Assembly: GCA_008828725.1 (NCBI GenBank)
Contig: MEHQ01001731.1
Location: forward strand, 61,342-125,341
Source: Saccharina japonica
Lineage: Eukaryota > Sar > Phaeophyceae > Laminariales > Laminariaceae
Reading direction: 5' to 3'
DNA: 64,000 bases
Numbering within the stretch: position 1 is the stretch's first letter; every line of letters begins with the position of its first letter. The notes under the pieces are model-generated. The model saw nothing but the letters and a program-made list of their open reading frames with translations, ran no database searches and was not told where the DNA came from. Positions 50,290 through 61,818 of this stretch are shown piece by piece. Both the position numbers and the translations under genes were made by a program.

Positions 50290-50545
50290 AGTGAACGGCG
50301 AGTCGCTACTCGTACGTATGTATCTACGGTATTTGTTACTGTACCTGGTGTACTCGTAACTCTTTGGCAGATCCGACGGTAGCATGAAGAGCCAACGCTC
50401 GCCAGGAAGATATGGCGTACGTACGTAGAGGTGGACGGCAAGTCGCTATTATTATTGTACGTACGACTCTCTTTATAAGCAGAAGATACGATTATTGTAG
50501 ATCCAACGGGAAGAAGAGCCAACGCTAGCCAGGAAGATACGTTTT
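50290..50545. repeat. Tandem duplication of ~140 bp
   Basis: ACGGCGAGTCGCTACTCGTA..AGAGCCAACGCTCGCCAGGA recurs as ACGGCAAGTCGCTATTATTA..AGAGCCAACGCTAGCCAGGA. Confidence 0.75.
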
Positions 50546-51326
50546 CTCCCTGGCCTGCAACGTATCATTTACTACGAGTACAGCAGACAACAACAACTGC
50601 AGTACTACTGTAGTAGCAGTGCTCAGTGCTCTAGGCTGTCGTCTACGTAGAGCTACGACAGTATCTCCGGGAAGGAGCGGTGGAACCGTCGGTGCTAGTA
50701 CATTCCTTCAGTTCTGGATGACAACATGTTTGTTGGTTCAGGCAGGAAGAAGACAGGAATAATGTGACAACAGAAAACAGCAGTGCTTGGTCAAGGATCT
50801 GTTTCCGCCGGAGGTGCCAACTTGGAGGTGTACCGGTACAACACAGTATTCAAAATCTAAGACCCCCCCCCCCCCGTTTGTTGGTGGCTGCGAAGTACCT
50901 CCTGGGCCTATGAGCTACGTAGCGTCGACTAATAATGGGCATTTGGGAGGTCATGGAGAAGTTCGAGACTGGGCAGCTGGCGCGTTTGCTGCTGCCGGGT
51001 GTAGTTGTACTGCCATATATTGTCGAATATTACAAGAGTAGTGCCTGGTACTCGTACTCGAATGATGTTTTTTCTTGTTATTTCTCCTTTCACCATCCGG
51101 TTGTTGCCCCCAATCCTAACCGATGTTTGTGCATTCTGTCTCGACGCGAGTCGTGAACAAACGCTTACGTACTACCTACCCCTGTGCAAGCATTCTACAA
51201 GGGGCGTCAGGCGGTTCAGTAGGCATGCACACTCGGATCGATTCAAGGTGTTGTTTTAGAGCCACCTTGTTATAGCGCTTCCAAAGCAGAGACAATGTAA
51301 CTGAGCGTTCAGGACGCGCCTGCAGC

Positions 51327-51557
51327 ATGCCAATACCAAACATCGACGACAGGCATGTGCTGGAACGCTCGTTGGTGCTCTTCAGCCCATGTGAACCTTT
51401 CGATGGGTACCGCTTTCGGGGGTTTCGAGGAGAGCAGCAGCGTGCACCACGGTTCTTCCTTGAAGGCGTGTTTCAATGCTATGGGCTATTGCCCTCAAAA
51501 ATAAATTGTAGGATCGTAGCCCATAGTTTCACTGCTAAGACTGTCTCGCTAAGGTAA
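51327..51557 (+). CDS. Small ORF, unknown
   Basis: Seventy-six codons from an ATG: MPIPNIDDRHVLERSLVLFS, then FDGYRFRGFRGEQQRAPRFF. Looks more protein-like than its neighbours, but no domain is recognised. Its 3' part contains an inverted pair ATGGGCTA/TAGCCCAT (51480-51536). Confidence 0.2.
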   Translation: MPIPNIDDRHVLERSLVLFSPCEPFDGYRFRGFRGEQQRAPRFFLEGVFQCYGLLPSKINCRIVAHSFTAKTVSLR

Positions 51558-52411
51558 GCACTCATAGTACGCTTGGGGATTGCGTTGCTTGAGACATGTG
51601 CTAGTTATCGCAAAGTTCGCGCTGCAGATTTAAAACCCTCGACATGAAGATGGTTCGGCGTTGCCTGCGCTCGATTGTTCGCTCCCTGTTTTTTAAGTGA
51701 TCCCCCATGAGGTGACTATTATTGTGATCGATAATCCATGGATGTGATAGTTTTTTTTTTCCCCCCGGTCTCTTCTGCGCTCGTCAGGCGACGCCCTGAA
51801 GAGCGCAGAGAAACAATAATCGGTTTTTGCCACTCTAAAGACACAAACAAACTGCCGGCCACCAACGCAACGAATGACGCGAAGCAACCCGCCTACGAGT
51901 AACCACACAATGCTGACATAAAAAAGCACTACAGTACATAGTCGCCAAAATCATGCTGCCGTGACAAAAAGCAAGATACACGAGTTGCGGCCGCCTGGAG
52001 GCTGGTCGCCCCGACAAGGCCCCGAGACAAGGAGAAATGCGACCTCCATTCTGGAAACCCAACGACCCCGGCCAATGATAACGATGAGGAGAAGGCAAGT
52101 GATTCTATCACGCCTGGCCGTCGTCCCCAGCGGTGAATGGGGTTCCAAACCCGCGAACGCGCACCTCGCCTCCCCGCCACACAAAAAAAAACCCCAATAA
52201 AACCGCACGTCCTGCAATGTTGCGTAACGTAAAGCAACGCATCGTAAAGCAACGCGTCGTAACGTAACGACCGAACAAGAAAGCAAACAAGTCCACCACG
52301 CCTGATAGTCGTCCACCATGAATATAATTACAAATCCGTGCACGGGTACACAACTGAACAAGAAGCCCCGCGAATCAATTTATGCCTGTCCGCCACCTAC
52401 AGGGAGTGGGA

Positions 52412-53113
52412 CTACGAACCCGTGTACGGGATCTTAGGCTTCCGCATCCTCTTGGACCTGCGGGGCGTCGGCATTTCAACCGCCGTACTCACGCCTCTCT
52501 CTTCCCTCACTGCGGACGTCACCCCAACCCCGGGCCCACCCCCGCCTCCCATGCCTTGGGCATTGGTAACGCCGACGACCTTCTGGGCAGTTTGCCCTCT
52601 CCCATCCTGACTTGACCCACCGCCCCCCCCCCGTATTTCCGCCCTAGCCGCACTGCCCAACGTAGCTCCCCCGCTTCCCGCCGCGCAAGCAAACCCCTGG
52701 TGGTTTGCAACACTCATACTATCGCTATTCTTGGAAACCGCTGTCGACGATGGTGGCAATTCGCCGTCGTGGCAGCTCCAAGAGCCGGCCCGCCTGCGTT
52801 TCTTGGCTTTCGACAGGTCCAACGGCGGCTCCATCCGGTTTTCCTGCGGGCGGGGGTTCTTGTTCAGAACGGCGTTCTCCTCGCCAGCTCCACCAGAAGA
52901 TTCTACTTTCAAGGCTACGGTTGTGGCGTATGCAGGGTCAGCCGCTGCACCGCTTTTCGCTTTAAGTTTACCGTTGCCGCAGGCGGCGCCGACGCCATTG
53001 GCGACGGGAACATCCCTACCCTGGGGGGGCGTAGTGGGTGCGATCCAGTGACGTGCCTCGTGCCCAGCAAGGAGGGGCATGCTCAACACCGCGGCAACTT
53101 GACTCCGCGCCGC
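52412..53113 (-). CDS. Patatin-like gene, last exon with basic tail
   Basis: Acceptor ATTCCTAG ends at 53114, phase 0, and AARSQVAAVLSMPLLAG continues the helix begun by MERGAEALE. The remaining ~215 residues are Gly/Ala/Ser-rich, with KAKKRRR in the middle and TPRRSKRMRKPKIPYTGS just before the stop at 52412-52414. Could instead be a separate small gene, but the phase and helix continuity argue against that. Confidence 0.7.
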   Translation of the reverse strand, partial: AARSQVAAVLSMPLLAGHEARHWIAPTTPPQGRDVPVANGVGAACGNGKLKAKSGAAADPAYATTVALKVESSGGAGEENAVLNKNPRPQENRMEPPLDLSKAKKRRRAGSWSCHDGELPPSSTAVSKNSDSMSVANHQGFACAAGSGGATLGSAARAEIRGGGGGSSQDGRGQTAQKVVGVTNAQGMGGGGGPGVGVTSAVREERGVSTAVEMPTPRRSKRMRKPKIPYTGS

Positions 53114-56100
53114 CTAGGAATTTGTTTTTAGGGGGGAGGGGCAATGGTCAGGGAAAAGGAGCGGGAAGGGTAGGTCAGGTCGACGGGGAACACGGTCGTG
53201 GAAGGCGAGGGGGGCAGTAGCGACGTTCCATTTGTTGGTCCACGTGAATCCTTACGAGGGTAAAGTGACTGACACAAAACCAAGAAGACTTGCAGCATTG
53301 AAATTTGGGGTGCACTGAGAAAAGAAGTGAGGCGTTTCATGTAACTGATCGTGGGTTAGAGCTAGAGTCAGAGCGATGCCTGCAGGCATGGACTGGGCAC
53401 CGGAAATGCAAAATACAAAAATAGACACCATGAAAGTTATCTGACAACGTGGAATTATTCAATGTACCTTTCCGAGACGGATGTCCTAGGCAGATCGAAT
53501 TAGTCACAAAACAAAAGTTGCACCGACCAGAGCTCGAAGCACTCTCAGTAAACCGAGGCCATAGAGTTAGCTGCAAGTGGGACATCGACCAAAAAAAGGA
53601 GGGAACTCCATTCTCAAAGGGGGAACAGAGCTGTATCACGAAACACGCGGAGACACACAGAGGCTGGCATTTGCTGCACCAAGGGCCCCATCGTCGCACC
53701 TCCAAGGCCTCCGCTCCTCGCTCCATCGCAAACGGATGGGGTCTCGGGAGTCCCGTCAATGCAAGTGACGCAATCTCCATCCCCTTAACAGGTCGCGGGT
53801 TGGATTCTGTGGGGAACCTGACGACGAGCGCAAAAACACATCACCGATCGGACAGTAGTATGTCAGGAAGAGCGCGCGTTGCAGGCGGCAGCAAAAACGT
53901 AGCAACACATGTTCAACAGCTTCGAACCGTGTAATGGCACCATTTGTACCAGAGAGCGTTCCGCACCAGAGGCTCTCTGTCGAACTGTAGCCAACGCTGC
54001 TTCAGGCTCGTGGGGTGCATTTGTCTCGTTGGGAAAACCCAACCTTTGTCCGAAGGCGACATGTACGCCAAGCACCAGGCAAAGGATCTACGGGAACGTC
54101 TTGTTTCCGTCCCCCTCTTAAACAACACAGTGTGCCCTATAACAGAAACAAGTGCACACGGGGCATTCGTGACATTGGCAAGGGAGGCTCTGCCCAGGGC
54201 CAAATTGAACCATTTGCTCGGGATAACTGCTAGTACACGCGATTCTATGGTCTACTTAGCAAAGGAATACATCGTTGTACTGCGGAAAAAATCCGCTCCC
54301 GGGATTGGAGTCACGTCAGCCAAATAAGAAAAAAAGCATTGAGATATACATGTTTCAAGCACCTGGAAGGCGGTACGCATACTCCCCGCCCGTCTCTGCA
54401 CCCGAAGGTAACATTCAGTACGCGGCGGCAGTTCTCCCGTTCTTCGGGCACACACCACATTCCTGCGCGAAAACGTGGTACACGGGGTGTGGGTTAGGCA
54501 CGCAGGCAGGCAGTACAGCAGTGAAAATATGAGGGGAAGGCGGCACCGCGCATCGTGATATGTAGCGGCAACTATCCAGCCCGAGCGCTTACAGATCGAC
54601 GGCGTGACCTCGTGGCAAGCACCTTGCACGCTCGCACGAAGAAGTTGGTCCGGTGGGCGGCGAGGAAGGTATCATTTGCAGCGCACAGCAGCATCGCATC
54701 GTAAGACGAAGGAGGATACAAACGTATCACGCGCAATTCAACTAGTCTGGAACAATTACCTGCCCGTCCTCCGGAGTAACAAAATACACTATAGTACGCA
54801 TAACTATCAATACCACAGGGGTAAGTAATACTGTAGCCATCCGCACGCGTGCGCCGCCAGGCCGGAGGTAATGCCTTCCAATGATTGCCTATAGTAACTT
54901 TTCCATCCCCAGCGTTGCTCATCGGTGGCCGTAAGAGTAAGAACTGGACAAAAATTCTGCCAAAAACCGAATTTGCAAGATCAGCCGCCGATGTATGTGG
55001 TAGCAGTAGTCCGCCGCGTCACGCCGCCGCTATCACCACAAAACGCGCTACAATGCTCTTGCTCTTTTCTTTTGGACGCACTTGTTCTCTTGATGTTGTG
55101 AGGCATCAGAGCGACATCAAGATAGCAAGCAATTCGTCATCTGCGACAGGCATATAACTCCAAGGTGGCCCGACAGTCACAATCACGCAGCAAAGGCTTA
55201 GACGCATAGGGAACGAAAACGTGGTGAGCTCGAACTCTAACGGCGACACATGAACCCTGCCGATACAACGCCGCCCCCCCCCCAGCGCGAGCGCGCTGAG
55301 CAATGGCGAGATTCGCACCGGTCGTGTCTCGAATACCGCCGTCCACCAAGACGCCTTGCTCGTGCCAGACGGGAGCGAAGAGGCCCGGGAATGTGCAGGT
55401 TGCTCGAAGCGCGGGGGCGATACTCCCCTGTTTTACCACCCTGGTAGTCAACCGGGAAACGTCGAAGGCCGACACGGCCAGGGGCACTCGGCACTGGTCG
55501 AAGCGCTGCACGCCCTCGGGCAGCGTTTTTTCCACGATGCCCTGCACAACATCCGTTGGCGATGACGCGTTGGGTGTCGGTTGTTCCCACATGGTATTGG
55601 TGCAAAGACGAGCGGGCAGCAGGGTCGGAAGACGGGGGTTACTGAACCGTTTACAGAGAAACTACGATGCGGCTGAAGGGGTCGGGCATCCAGTACGGAC
55701 ACCGTGCAGCGCAAGCGCTTCGAGAGTTTTGCTGTTCTCGGCGCCTTGGGGTTACGGCGCACTTTTATGTGCAGTGAAGGTCGGGTAAAAAATGCGAACA
55801 TCGGCCCATGGCTTCTGCGACCCGTCCAAGTCAACATGCCGAGCTATGACAAAGAAAAGGGGTCCTTCCGTTGATCCGAGCGCAAACCTTTAAGGTACGT
55901 AAGCTTGCAGAAATATCGAGGATGCTTGACCCGGCTTCGCCTTTGCCATGGCTCCTCCAACCGTTCTCTTTCGCTCGCCGCTTGCGCCTGCTCGCCACAG
56001 ACATACTCTCCTGCATGCAAAACGCATGTCTGCTTTGTCTATAAAAAATGCGATTCCAGTCAGGGGTCGTTTTTCCCTCCGCTATCGTGTGCCCTTTTTG

Positions 56101-58736
56101 TTTTCGGCGCCAAAAATCTCATACCGCACAACTACTAGTAAGCCCCGTGTGTCGCCATGCCAACGCCCTTCGAGGTCATCGAAACCCAGATTCTTACAGG
56201 GTACAGCAGTACAGGAGCAGCAACGCCTACCTCTCACCTCAAACTTCCTCCCTTGGAGGAGACCCCCAAACCCTACGGGGTCCCAAAAGTCCGCTCGACG
56301 GAACTTGACGACGGTTTTGCCCATGACTTCCGGCGACATGCCGGATGCGAAGAGCCCCGCCACCAGGCCGCCCGCGCTTGCCCCCACGGCAAAGCTCACC
56401 TGGCACGCGACATCGCACAATTTCGAGACGAGCAGCCGCAATCCGGGACCCGAAGCGTTTGTGTTTAGTTAGACTATGATTTTGCCATTTTTCTTCTTCC
56501 GTCGGGATGCTTTTCAGCTTCTGTTTTTTTTCACCACGTGCTAAACTTCGGGGAAGTGAGAGCTATTGTGAGAAAATCATCATCACCATCACCATTGGGC
56601 AGGTAAATAGCCATGTCGACGGCGATGGCGGGGGGAGGGGTCGGCGTGGGGGGGATAACAACAACCCGTTGACATATATACAAACGGCGGACGATGAGCG
56701 TGTCCCTTTACGGCAACCGCTTGCCGTCACCGTTTAGACCGTCGCCAGAGCCTGGGGAGAAGGCGCGTGTCGTGGCCTGCTCGGCGAAGGCGTCCCTGCG
56801 CGCAAGAAGGCCTTTGCAGCAGGTGCCGCGCGGTTGGGCATTGGAGCCTTGCACGGGGTGTGGGTCCCCACCAATACAGAACGTCGGCGGCGCGGCAGGG
56901 GAGTGCACCGGCGGGGAGCGGGGGCTTCGAGAGTGGCGGTTGAAACAAGTGGACCCAAGAGAACCAAGATGTGGAGTTCATAGAGAGCGGGGTGCAACAC
57001 GCCCCCAGCTAGAGGAGCCACATTGGTGCTTTAAGGAGGAAACGTCCCCGAAGAGGAGCGGGAGTCGGAGAGGGGGCGCTCATCGAAGAAACAAAATGTG
57101 TGAGAACTGGTGGTATATATACTCCATGCGAAAACCGGAGGGTCTACCTATCAAGCCTCCGTCCGACCCGAGAGGCGCTTTGCTCCCAAATGACGATCAC
57201 AAGCACACCAGGGTGTAGCCCGCCGAAATCGCTGGAATACTGCGACGAACTCTTGATCCAAAAAACAAACCACAAACAAAGAACAAAACAAAAAATATAT
57301 GCCGATATGTCAGTGCCTGGTACCTGGTACAAATGTGCTAACCCTCCCACCTTTTCGAGAAGACCTGCGGCTTCGAGGGCAACAAGAGCTCCGATGTGCG
57401 CGTAGAACCCGAAGAAACCCGGAGACATGGCCAAAACGAACGGCCCCTAAACACAGCCAAGAGCGACACCAAGCGCGGATGGGGGGGAAGCGGTTCTTCA
57501 CAAACGGTCCCCGCCTATCATCGAGGTTGCGAAGAAACCAGGACGTAGGGTATCATGCCAATTATCGTCGATTCCTAAATACCAGGAAGGCCAACAAGGC
57601 GACATGCTGTCACAAACCACCAAGCGAGCGGTACGATGTCTTTGGAAGGCTTAGGGCGTTTCCACAGCAAGCCGCGAGTGAGAGAGAGAAGAGGAGAAGG
57701 AGGGAGGGGCGACTAACCCCCCTCTCCTATGTGCCGCCGAATTTGTCGCGATTAATTCCGCACATGGTCGAGACGAGGCGGGAACACAATTGTCACCCTC
57801 TTGGGAAAAACGACCACCACCACCAGAACGGCGAAAGGCATACAAATGCGGGGGGGCATAGATACAGCCCCTTCGAGTATGGAACGTTCGCCGAACCCAA
57901 CCCACAACCAACTCAATCACCCACCACTCGAGAATCGGCTGTGGGCTTACACGGGCCCCATCTGACCAGCCCGCCTTTCAGTCGCCTCGATTTTCCTGCA
58001 CCGCCCTTTCGACCTCAGGCAAAACGCGGTTGGCTCTCACCTCCTTCAGCCACTCCGACAGAGAGGGCGGCGAAGATCGGACACTGCCAGAACAGCCCAC
58101 CGCGCCGTCAGGGTTGCTGCTGCCACCCGTGCTGCCGGTTCCCGTAGCCTTCGCGACTTCTAATCCCCCTCCGTTGTCGCGGGGACCGGCACCGTTATCA
58201 TCAATCGGCGGGGTGCCTTCCTCCTTGACATCGCCGTCTCCCGGCTGTGCCGCAACCGGTTCTATCTTGACGCGACCCTGTTCGCTTCCCTCTGCGTCCG
58301 CTGCGGTTGCTAACACCACCATCGATGCCGCTTTTGCTGTGAGTGTTGTTCGTTCGCCAGCTGCTACGCCGGCGGCGCTAGCGGTGGCATCGACTGCGGT
58401 GGGGGGCGGGGTCGGGGGAGCACTACCGTTGGAGATGGTGTATGCTGCCCCGCCCCCCACGTTCGGCTCAGTCGCTTCCGGCGCCGCCGTTGCCGAGACC
58501 GTCGCCGCTGCCGCTGCCGCTGTTGCTGTTGTTGCGGTCAGTGGTGCAAGTGCGATTGGCGTTGGCGTTGGTATCGACATGCGTAAGTCCGCCGCGCTGC
58601 TCGTTGCGCTACTTGGGCTTGCGGAGGCCAAGCGGGGGGGCGTTTCCCTGAGTGGCGAGAAGGTGCGACGCGGCGAGGCATCGGGATGACGTTGGCACGG
58701 CGGTGAAGTGAGAGGGGCACAGGGGAACTGCGGCTG
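52412..58736 (-). CDS. Patatin-like phospholipase with long N- and C-terminal extensions
   Basis: Minus-strand exons: probable 58736-58041, then 57446-57351, 56399-56238, 55541-55319, 54759-54623, 53783-53700 and 53113-52412. Patatin-like enzymes are Ser-Asp dyad lipid acyl hydrolases. Seen here: the nucleophile elbow GASAG in VSFAVGASAGGLVAGLFASG, the Asp motif in VLVDGGIRD, and before them VLAMSPGFFGFYAHIGALVA, where the usual Gly-rich oxyanion loop appears as SPGFFG. Phases agree (0, 0, 0, 1, 0, 0), with one uncertain acceptor in the 54.7 kb exon. The tail after the catalytic core is ~215 residues, disordered, with basic clusters KAKKRRR and RRSKRMRKPK, which suggests nuclear targeting or nucleic-acid contact by inference. 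The first exon with a start codon is not found. Confidence 0.75.
53700..53783 (-). CDS. Patatin-like gene, C-terminal domain exon
   Basis: Twenty-eight codons in phase 0/0: GMEIASLAL then LTGLPRPHPFAMERGAEALE. The LP-x-x-x-PF-x-ME-x-G pattern is familiar from the end of patatin-like proteins in protists. Acceptor TGTTAAG, donor GAG|GTGCGA. Confidence 0.65.
54623..54759 (-). CDS. Patatin-like gene, post-catalytic exon
   Basis: Reads LVELRVIRLYPPSSYDAMLL, CAANDTFLAAHRTNFFVRAC, K, then donor AAG|GTGCTT. Two acceptors are possible: GGGCAG (exon from 54759, phase fits the previous donor) or TTCCAG (exon from 54746, better polypyrimidine context, phase does not fit). Homology here is weak; included because phase and position link it to the next exon. 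Confidence 0.5.
55319..55541 (-). CDS. Patatin-like gene, catalytic-Asp exon
   Basis: Acceptor GTTGTGCAG ends at 55542, phase 0. Reads GIVEKTLPEGVQRFDQCRVP, LAVSAFDVSRLTTRVVKQGS, then APALRATCTFPGLFAPV and VLVDGGIRDTTG with the catalytic Asp. The A-x-R-A-T-C-T-F-P-G-L-F block is the usual substrate-side helix. The donor is inferred as G|GTGCGA at 55318 (phase 1); the frame stays open further, so the end may differ. Confidence 0.75.
56238..56399 (-). CDS. Patatin-like gene, nucleophile-elbow exon
   Basis: Acceptor CGTGCCAG, donor GAG|GTGAGA. Fifty-four codons in phase 0/0. Carries G-A-S-A-G with the presumed catalytic Ser, followed by EVMGKTVVKFRRADFWDP and GGLLQGRKFE. The spacing from the previous exon's FYAHIG block is normal for patatins. 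Confidence 0.85.
57351..57446 (-). CDS. Patatin-like gene, exon with the oxyanion-loop region
   Basis: Acceptor GTGTTTAG, donor AAG|GTGGGA. Thirty-two codons in phase 0/0: GPFVLAMSPGFFGFYAHIG then ALVALEAAGLLEK. This corresponds to the first beta strand, glycine loop and helix of patatins; the canonical GGGxxG is replaced by SPGFFG. Confidence 0.75.
58041..58736 (-). CDS. Probable N-terminal disordered exon of the patatin-like gene
   Basis: Acceptor TTTTGGTTGCAG ends at 58737 and donor GAG|GTGAGA begins at 58040, phase 0 on both sides, which fits the next patatin exon at 57446. The product is Ala/Pro/Thr-rich with VKIEP and VKEEG, both matching the sumoylation consensus (hydrophobic-Lys-x-Glu), and ends PPSLSEWLKE. 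If not spliced at 58040, the frame continues RANRVLPEVERAVQEN to a TGA at 57978 and would be the end of a separate gene. I slightly favour the patatin link. Confidence 0.5.
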
Positions 58737-60044
58737 CTGCAACCAAAACAGTACCAAGACAGCATCGTACCAAGTAAAAACAGTAATACGTACCTGGTAC
58801 CTCGTATATAGAAGGGGGGATATTTTCTATGGATAGTAGAGACCAGCACAGACCCAGGATATGCTGGACGTCTCCGATTAGTACGTAGAAATAATCGACT
58901 ACTGCGAAAGACGCCACGCACACACACCGCTGTTAGTAAAATAATTGTACTGCTGTCGTCGCATAATTGTGATTTTCACGGCCGCCTACGTATAACTTAG
59001 GGCATGCCTTACTGTTTAGCTCGGTCAAGCCGGAGATCCTGTAGAAAACCTGAAGCCGGAGATCCTATAGAAAATGTGAAGCCAAAGATCGGCGTTGCAC
59101 GACCGAAAATCCCCGAAAAAAACGTTATCCCCCCCCCCCCAAAAAAAAAGCCTTCCATCATCACACACAACAGTTGACGACAGTTGCAAATATGCGCCAG
59201 CGTGAGATCCTAGCGAGAGCAAGGTATGCCCTTTTATTTTACTATAAACTTTGGTTGAAGATCCTTGTTTCATTTGTGTTCTTTGAGGTCCCAGGACAAC
59301 AATGTAAACGCCAGCGTCGCGTTCGGCGGGAGCGGGCGCGCTGGGGGGGGGGCGTGCTCATCTTTTGAGTAGTCGTTTGACTATCGACCATAGAGATAGA
59401 TGCCTCCAACATTTGAGCGCTCACTACGTACGGGGGGGCGCGGGGGCAAAACTTGCGAAAAAATCACGCGCCCGCCGATTGTCTCGCCACAGGAAAGACT
59501 ATTATATGCGCGGTACGACAACGCTATTACCTGGTACTTGGTATGCAATACCCTGGTATTGGAATACTGCTGTTGTTGTATCTTACCAGGTGCAGTGGGG
59601 GTCTCGGTTTTAGAGAGGGACATGTGCCAGGCATGTTTCATCTCTCTTAAACCCGAATTTCTCTTAAACCGGAGTAAGTAGGTATTGTATAGCTCTTGTA
59701 TGCCCGTGTGCCCAATCGTATGATCCCTCTTAAACCAATACTGCTCTTAAACCGCCACCCCCCACTGCTGTACCAGGTACCTGGCACCTGGCAATTGGTG
59801 GAGTGAGTGCTATCATACTGGAAATAAGGTCACACGCGTTGAAAACATGTCAATATGTGATGATGGTGCTCATGATGATTACGTATAATGACGATGGCTA
59901 AAGAAGCGCAAGTTCGAAACGGTGTGGCCATCTCTTGACTCGGTCTCGAGGTGCGGCCGAGGGAAAACGCTTGGAGAGCCCAGGTTGCAGGTTTTACCCA
60001 TTTTGGGTCATCCCCGTCGATTGTCGATCGATGCAAAAATAAGA

Positions 60045-60177
60045 AAAAAGGGCGGCGGCCAAAAACAGGTACACCTCGTCCGTTCGGGGCCAAAAACAGG
60101 TACATACTAAAATCAAGTTTAAGACGCACCCCACGAACCTGCCGTTCCTTGCAACGCAAAATAGAGTTTTTTCACGG
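60045..60177 (+). mobile_element. Family E terminal-repeat fragment
   Basis: GGCGGCCAAAAACAGGTACA through CGCAAAATAGAGTTTTTTCA duplicates the first ~125 bp of the adjoining element (60178 onward). Confidence 0.8.
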
Positions 60178-60790
60178 GCAGCGGCCAAAAACAGGTACAC
60201 CTGATCCGTTCGGGGCCAAAAACAGGTACATACTAAAATCAAGTTTAAAACGCACCCCACAAACCTGCCGTTCCTTGCGACGCAAAGTAGAGTTTTTGTC
60301 ATGTTCTTCGTGCTCGCCCGGTGGCTACGTATACGAGTAGCTGCTATTAATAGTACGAGGAACGAACGCCTGCTGCTGTATTCTCCCTTCTCAGCTTGCG
60401 ACACCCCTGGTATTCCAGGTCAATCACAATCCCGAAGGGGAGCCTTCTATGTCGTATTGTTTCGGCGGAGGAGGTGTGCAGGCAGATGTGTGTGTCGCTC
60501 GAGTGGCGTGTGGTGCGAGGTGCGAAGGGAGGACGGGGACTCCGCGTACGTCGGCATTTGTATAGAGGGCTTAGAGTGGAACTATGAAGGGCTTAAAAAC
60601 GACAAAAAAAAGGTGAAAGTCAAGAAGAGTAGACAAAATCAGGTGTACCTGGGCTTTAAAGAGGCAAAAACAGGTACAACGAGTTTTGGACCAATGGCAG
60701 GGCACGTAGAGTGCGTGTTTTACTTGAGTTTACGTATGTACCTGTTTTTGGCCGCAAACGGACCCGGTATACCTTTTTTTGGCCGCTGCC
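60178..60790 (+). mobile_element. Family E element with ~70-bp terminal inverted repeats
   Basis: Left end GCAGCGGCCAAAAACAGGTA and right end TTTTTTTGGCCGCTGCC are inverted and pair over about 70 bp, each holding two GGCCAAAAACAGGTAyAC blocks. No transposase reading is evident. Confidence 0.75.
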
Positions 60791-61292
60791 CTTTTTTCAT
60801 GTTCTTCCTGCTCGCCCGGTGGCTACGTATACGAGTAGCTGCTATTAATAGTACGAGGAACGAACGCCTGCTACTGTATTCTCCCTGCTCAGGTTGCGAC
60901 ACCCCTGTGGTATTCCAAGTCAACCACAATCCCGAAGGGGAGCCTACTATCTCGTATTATTTCGGCGGAGGTGTGCAGACAGATATGTGTGTCGCTCGAG
61001 TGGCGTGTGGTGCGAAGGGAGAAGGGGGTCTCCGCGTACGTCGGCATTTGTACAGGGGGCATAGGGTGGAACTGTGAAGGGCCTCTGATTGACTTAACAA
61101 CGACAAACAAAAGGTGAAAGTCAAGCAGAGTAGACAAAATCAGGTATACCTGGGTTTTTAAGAGGCAAAAACAGGTACAACGAGTTTTGGACCAATGGCA
61201 GGGCACGTGGAGTGCGTTTTTGACTTGATTTCAAGTATGTACCTGTTTTTGGCCGCAAACGGGACATGTATACCTGTTTTTGGCCGCTGCCC
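60790..61292 (+). mobile_element. Family E element, second copy sharing the inner end
   Basis: Body 60800-61215 repeats 60301-60720 in the same order and orientation; the right end TACCTGTTTTTGGCCGCTGC at 61270-61290 is intact, but no separate left terminal repeat is present. Confidence 0.75.
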
Positions 61293-61589
61293 AAGAAAAA
61301 AACGACTCTTTATCGCCTGACTTTCTCACGAGCTTTCCACGAAGGGAAGGCTCTGGGGTATGATCGCAGTTCAAGGCTGGCGGAAACAGCACGACACCCC
61401 TACAAGCACTAGACTACTCTATGTGCGTGAGACGACAAGGCGACAGCGCTACGCTGCGAGTAAGGCTGTCATATTGTCATCATGGTCGATAGGAGCCACG
61501 GGCCGTGAGATTCACACATCAATGTCACGACTGGAAAAAATCATATTTATTCGTGGCACTCGTACTGTTGTGATCGTACTGATTGTACG

Positions 61590-61705
61590 TATACGTAGCA
61601 CCAGCACCAGCAGAAGCGGCAGTAGCACCAGCAGCAACAGCAGCAACAGCGCCAAAACCAGCGTCAGGGCAAGCACCAGCACCAGCACCAGCAGCACCAG
61701 TGTCG
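61590..61705. repeat. CAGCAC/ACCAGC triplet tract
   Basis: AGCACCAGCACCAGCAG-type hexamers; open in several frames, including the Ala/Pro reading APAPAPAAPV. Confidence 0.8.
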
Positions 61706-61818
61706 ACTGCTCTAGGCTGTATTATACCAGAGTTTGTATGCAAGATACCTGCGTACTACTGCTGTAGTTTTTCGGTGTTCGAACAGTCAAGCGGCGGAAC
61801 CACGAACACAGCGAGGAG

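Larger units (their letters stand above)
49170..52400. other. Spacer between two minus-strand genes
   Basis: Contains a GAGATT microsatellite (49845-49870), a tandem duplication (50290-50545) and one small doubtful ORF (51327-51557). No gene supported. Confidence 0.5.

Noticed and set aside
50935..51041. Possible exon reading MEKFETGQLARLLLPG
   Set aside because: Looked protein-like and GC-rich, but there is no acceptor, no phase partner and no recognised domain.
56157..58147. Plus-strand ORFs opposite the patatin gene
   Set aside because: Antisense shadows of exons whose minus-strand reading has catalytic motifs and consistent phases.
60301..61077. 258-codon plus-strand ORF
   Set aside because: Runs through two copies of the family E repeat; the peptide is duplicated only because the DNA is, and no transposase motif is visible.
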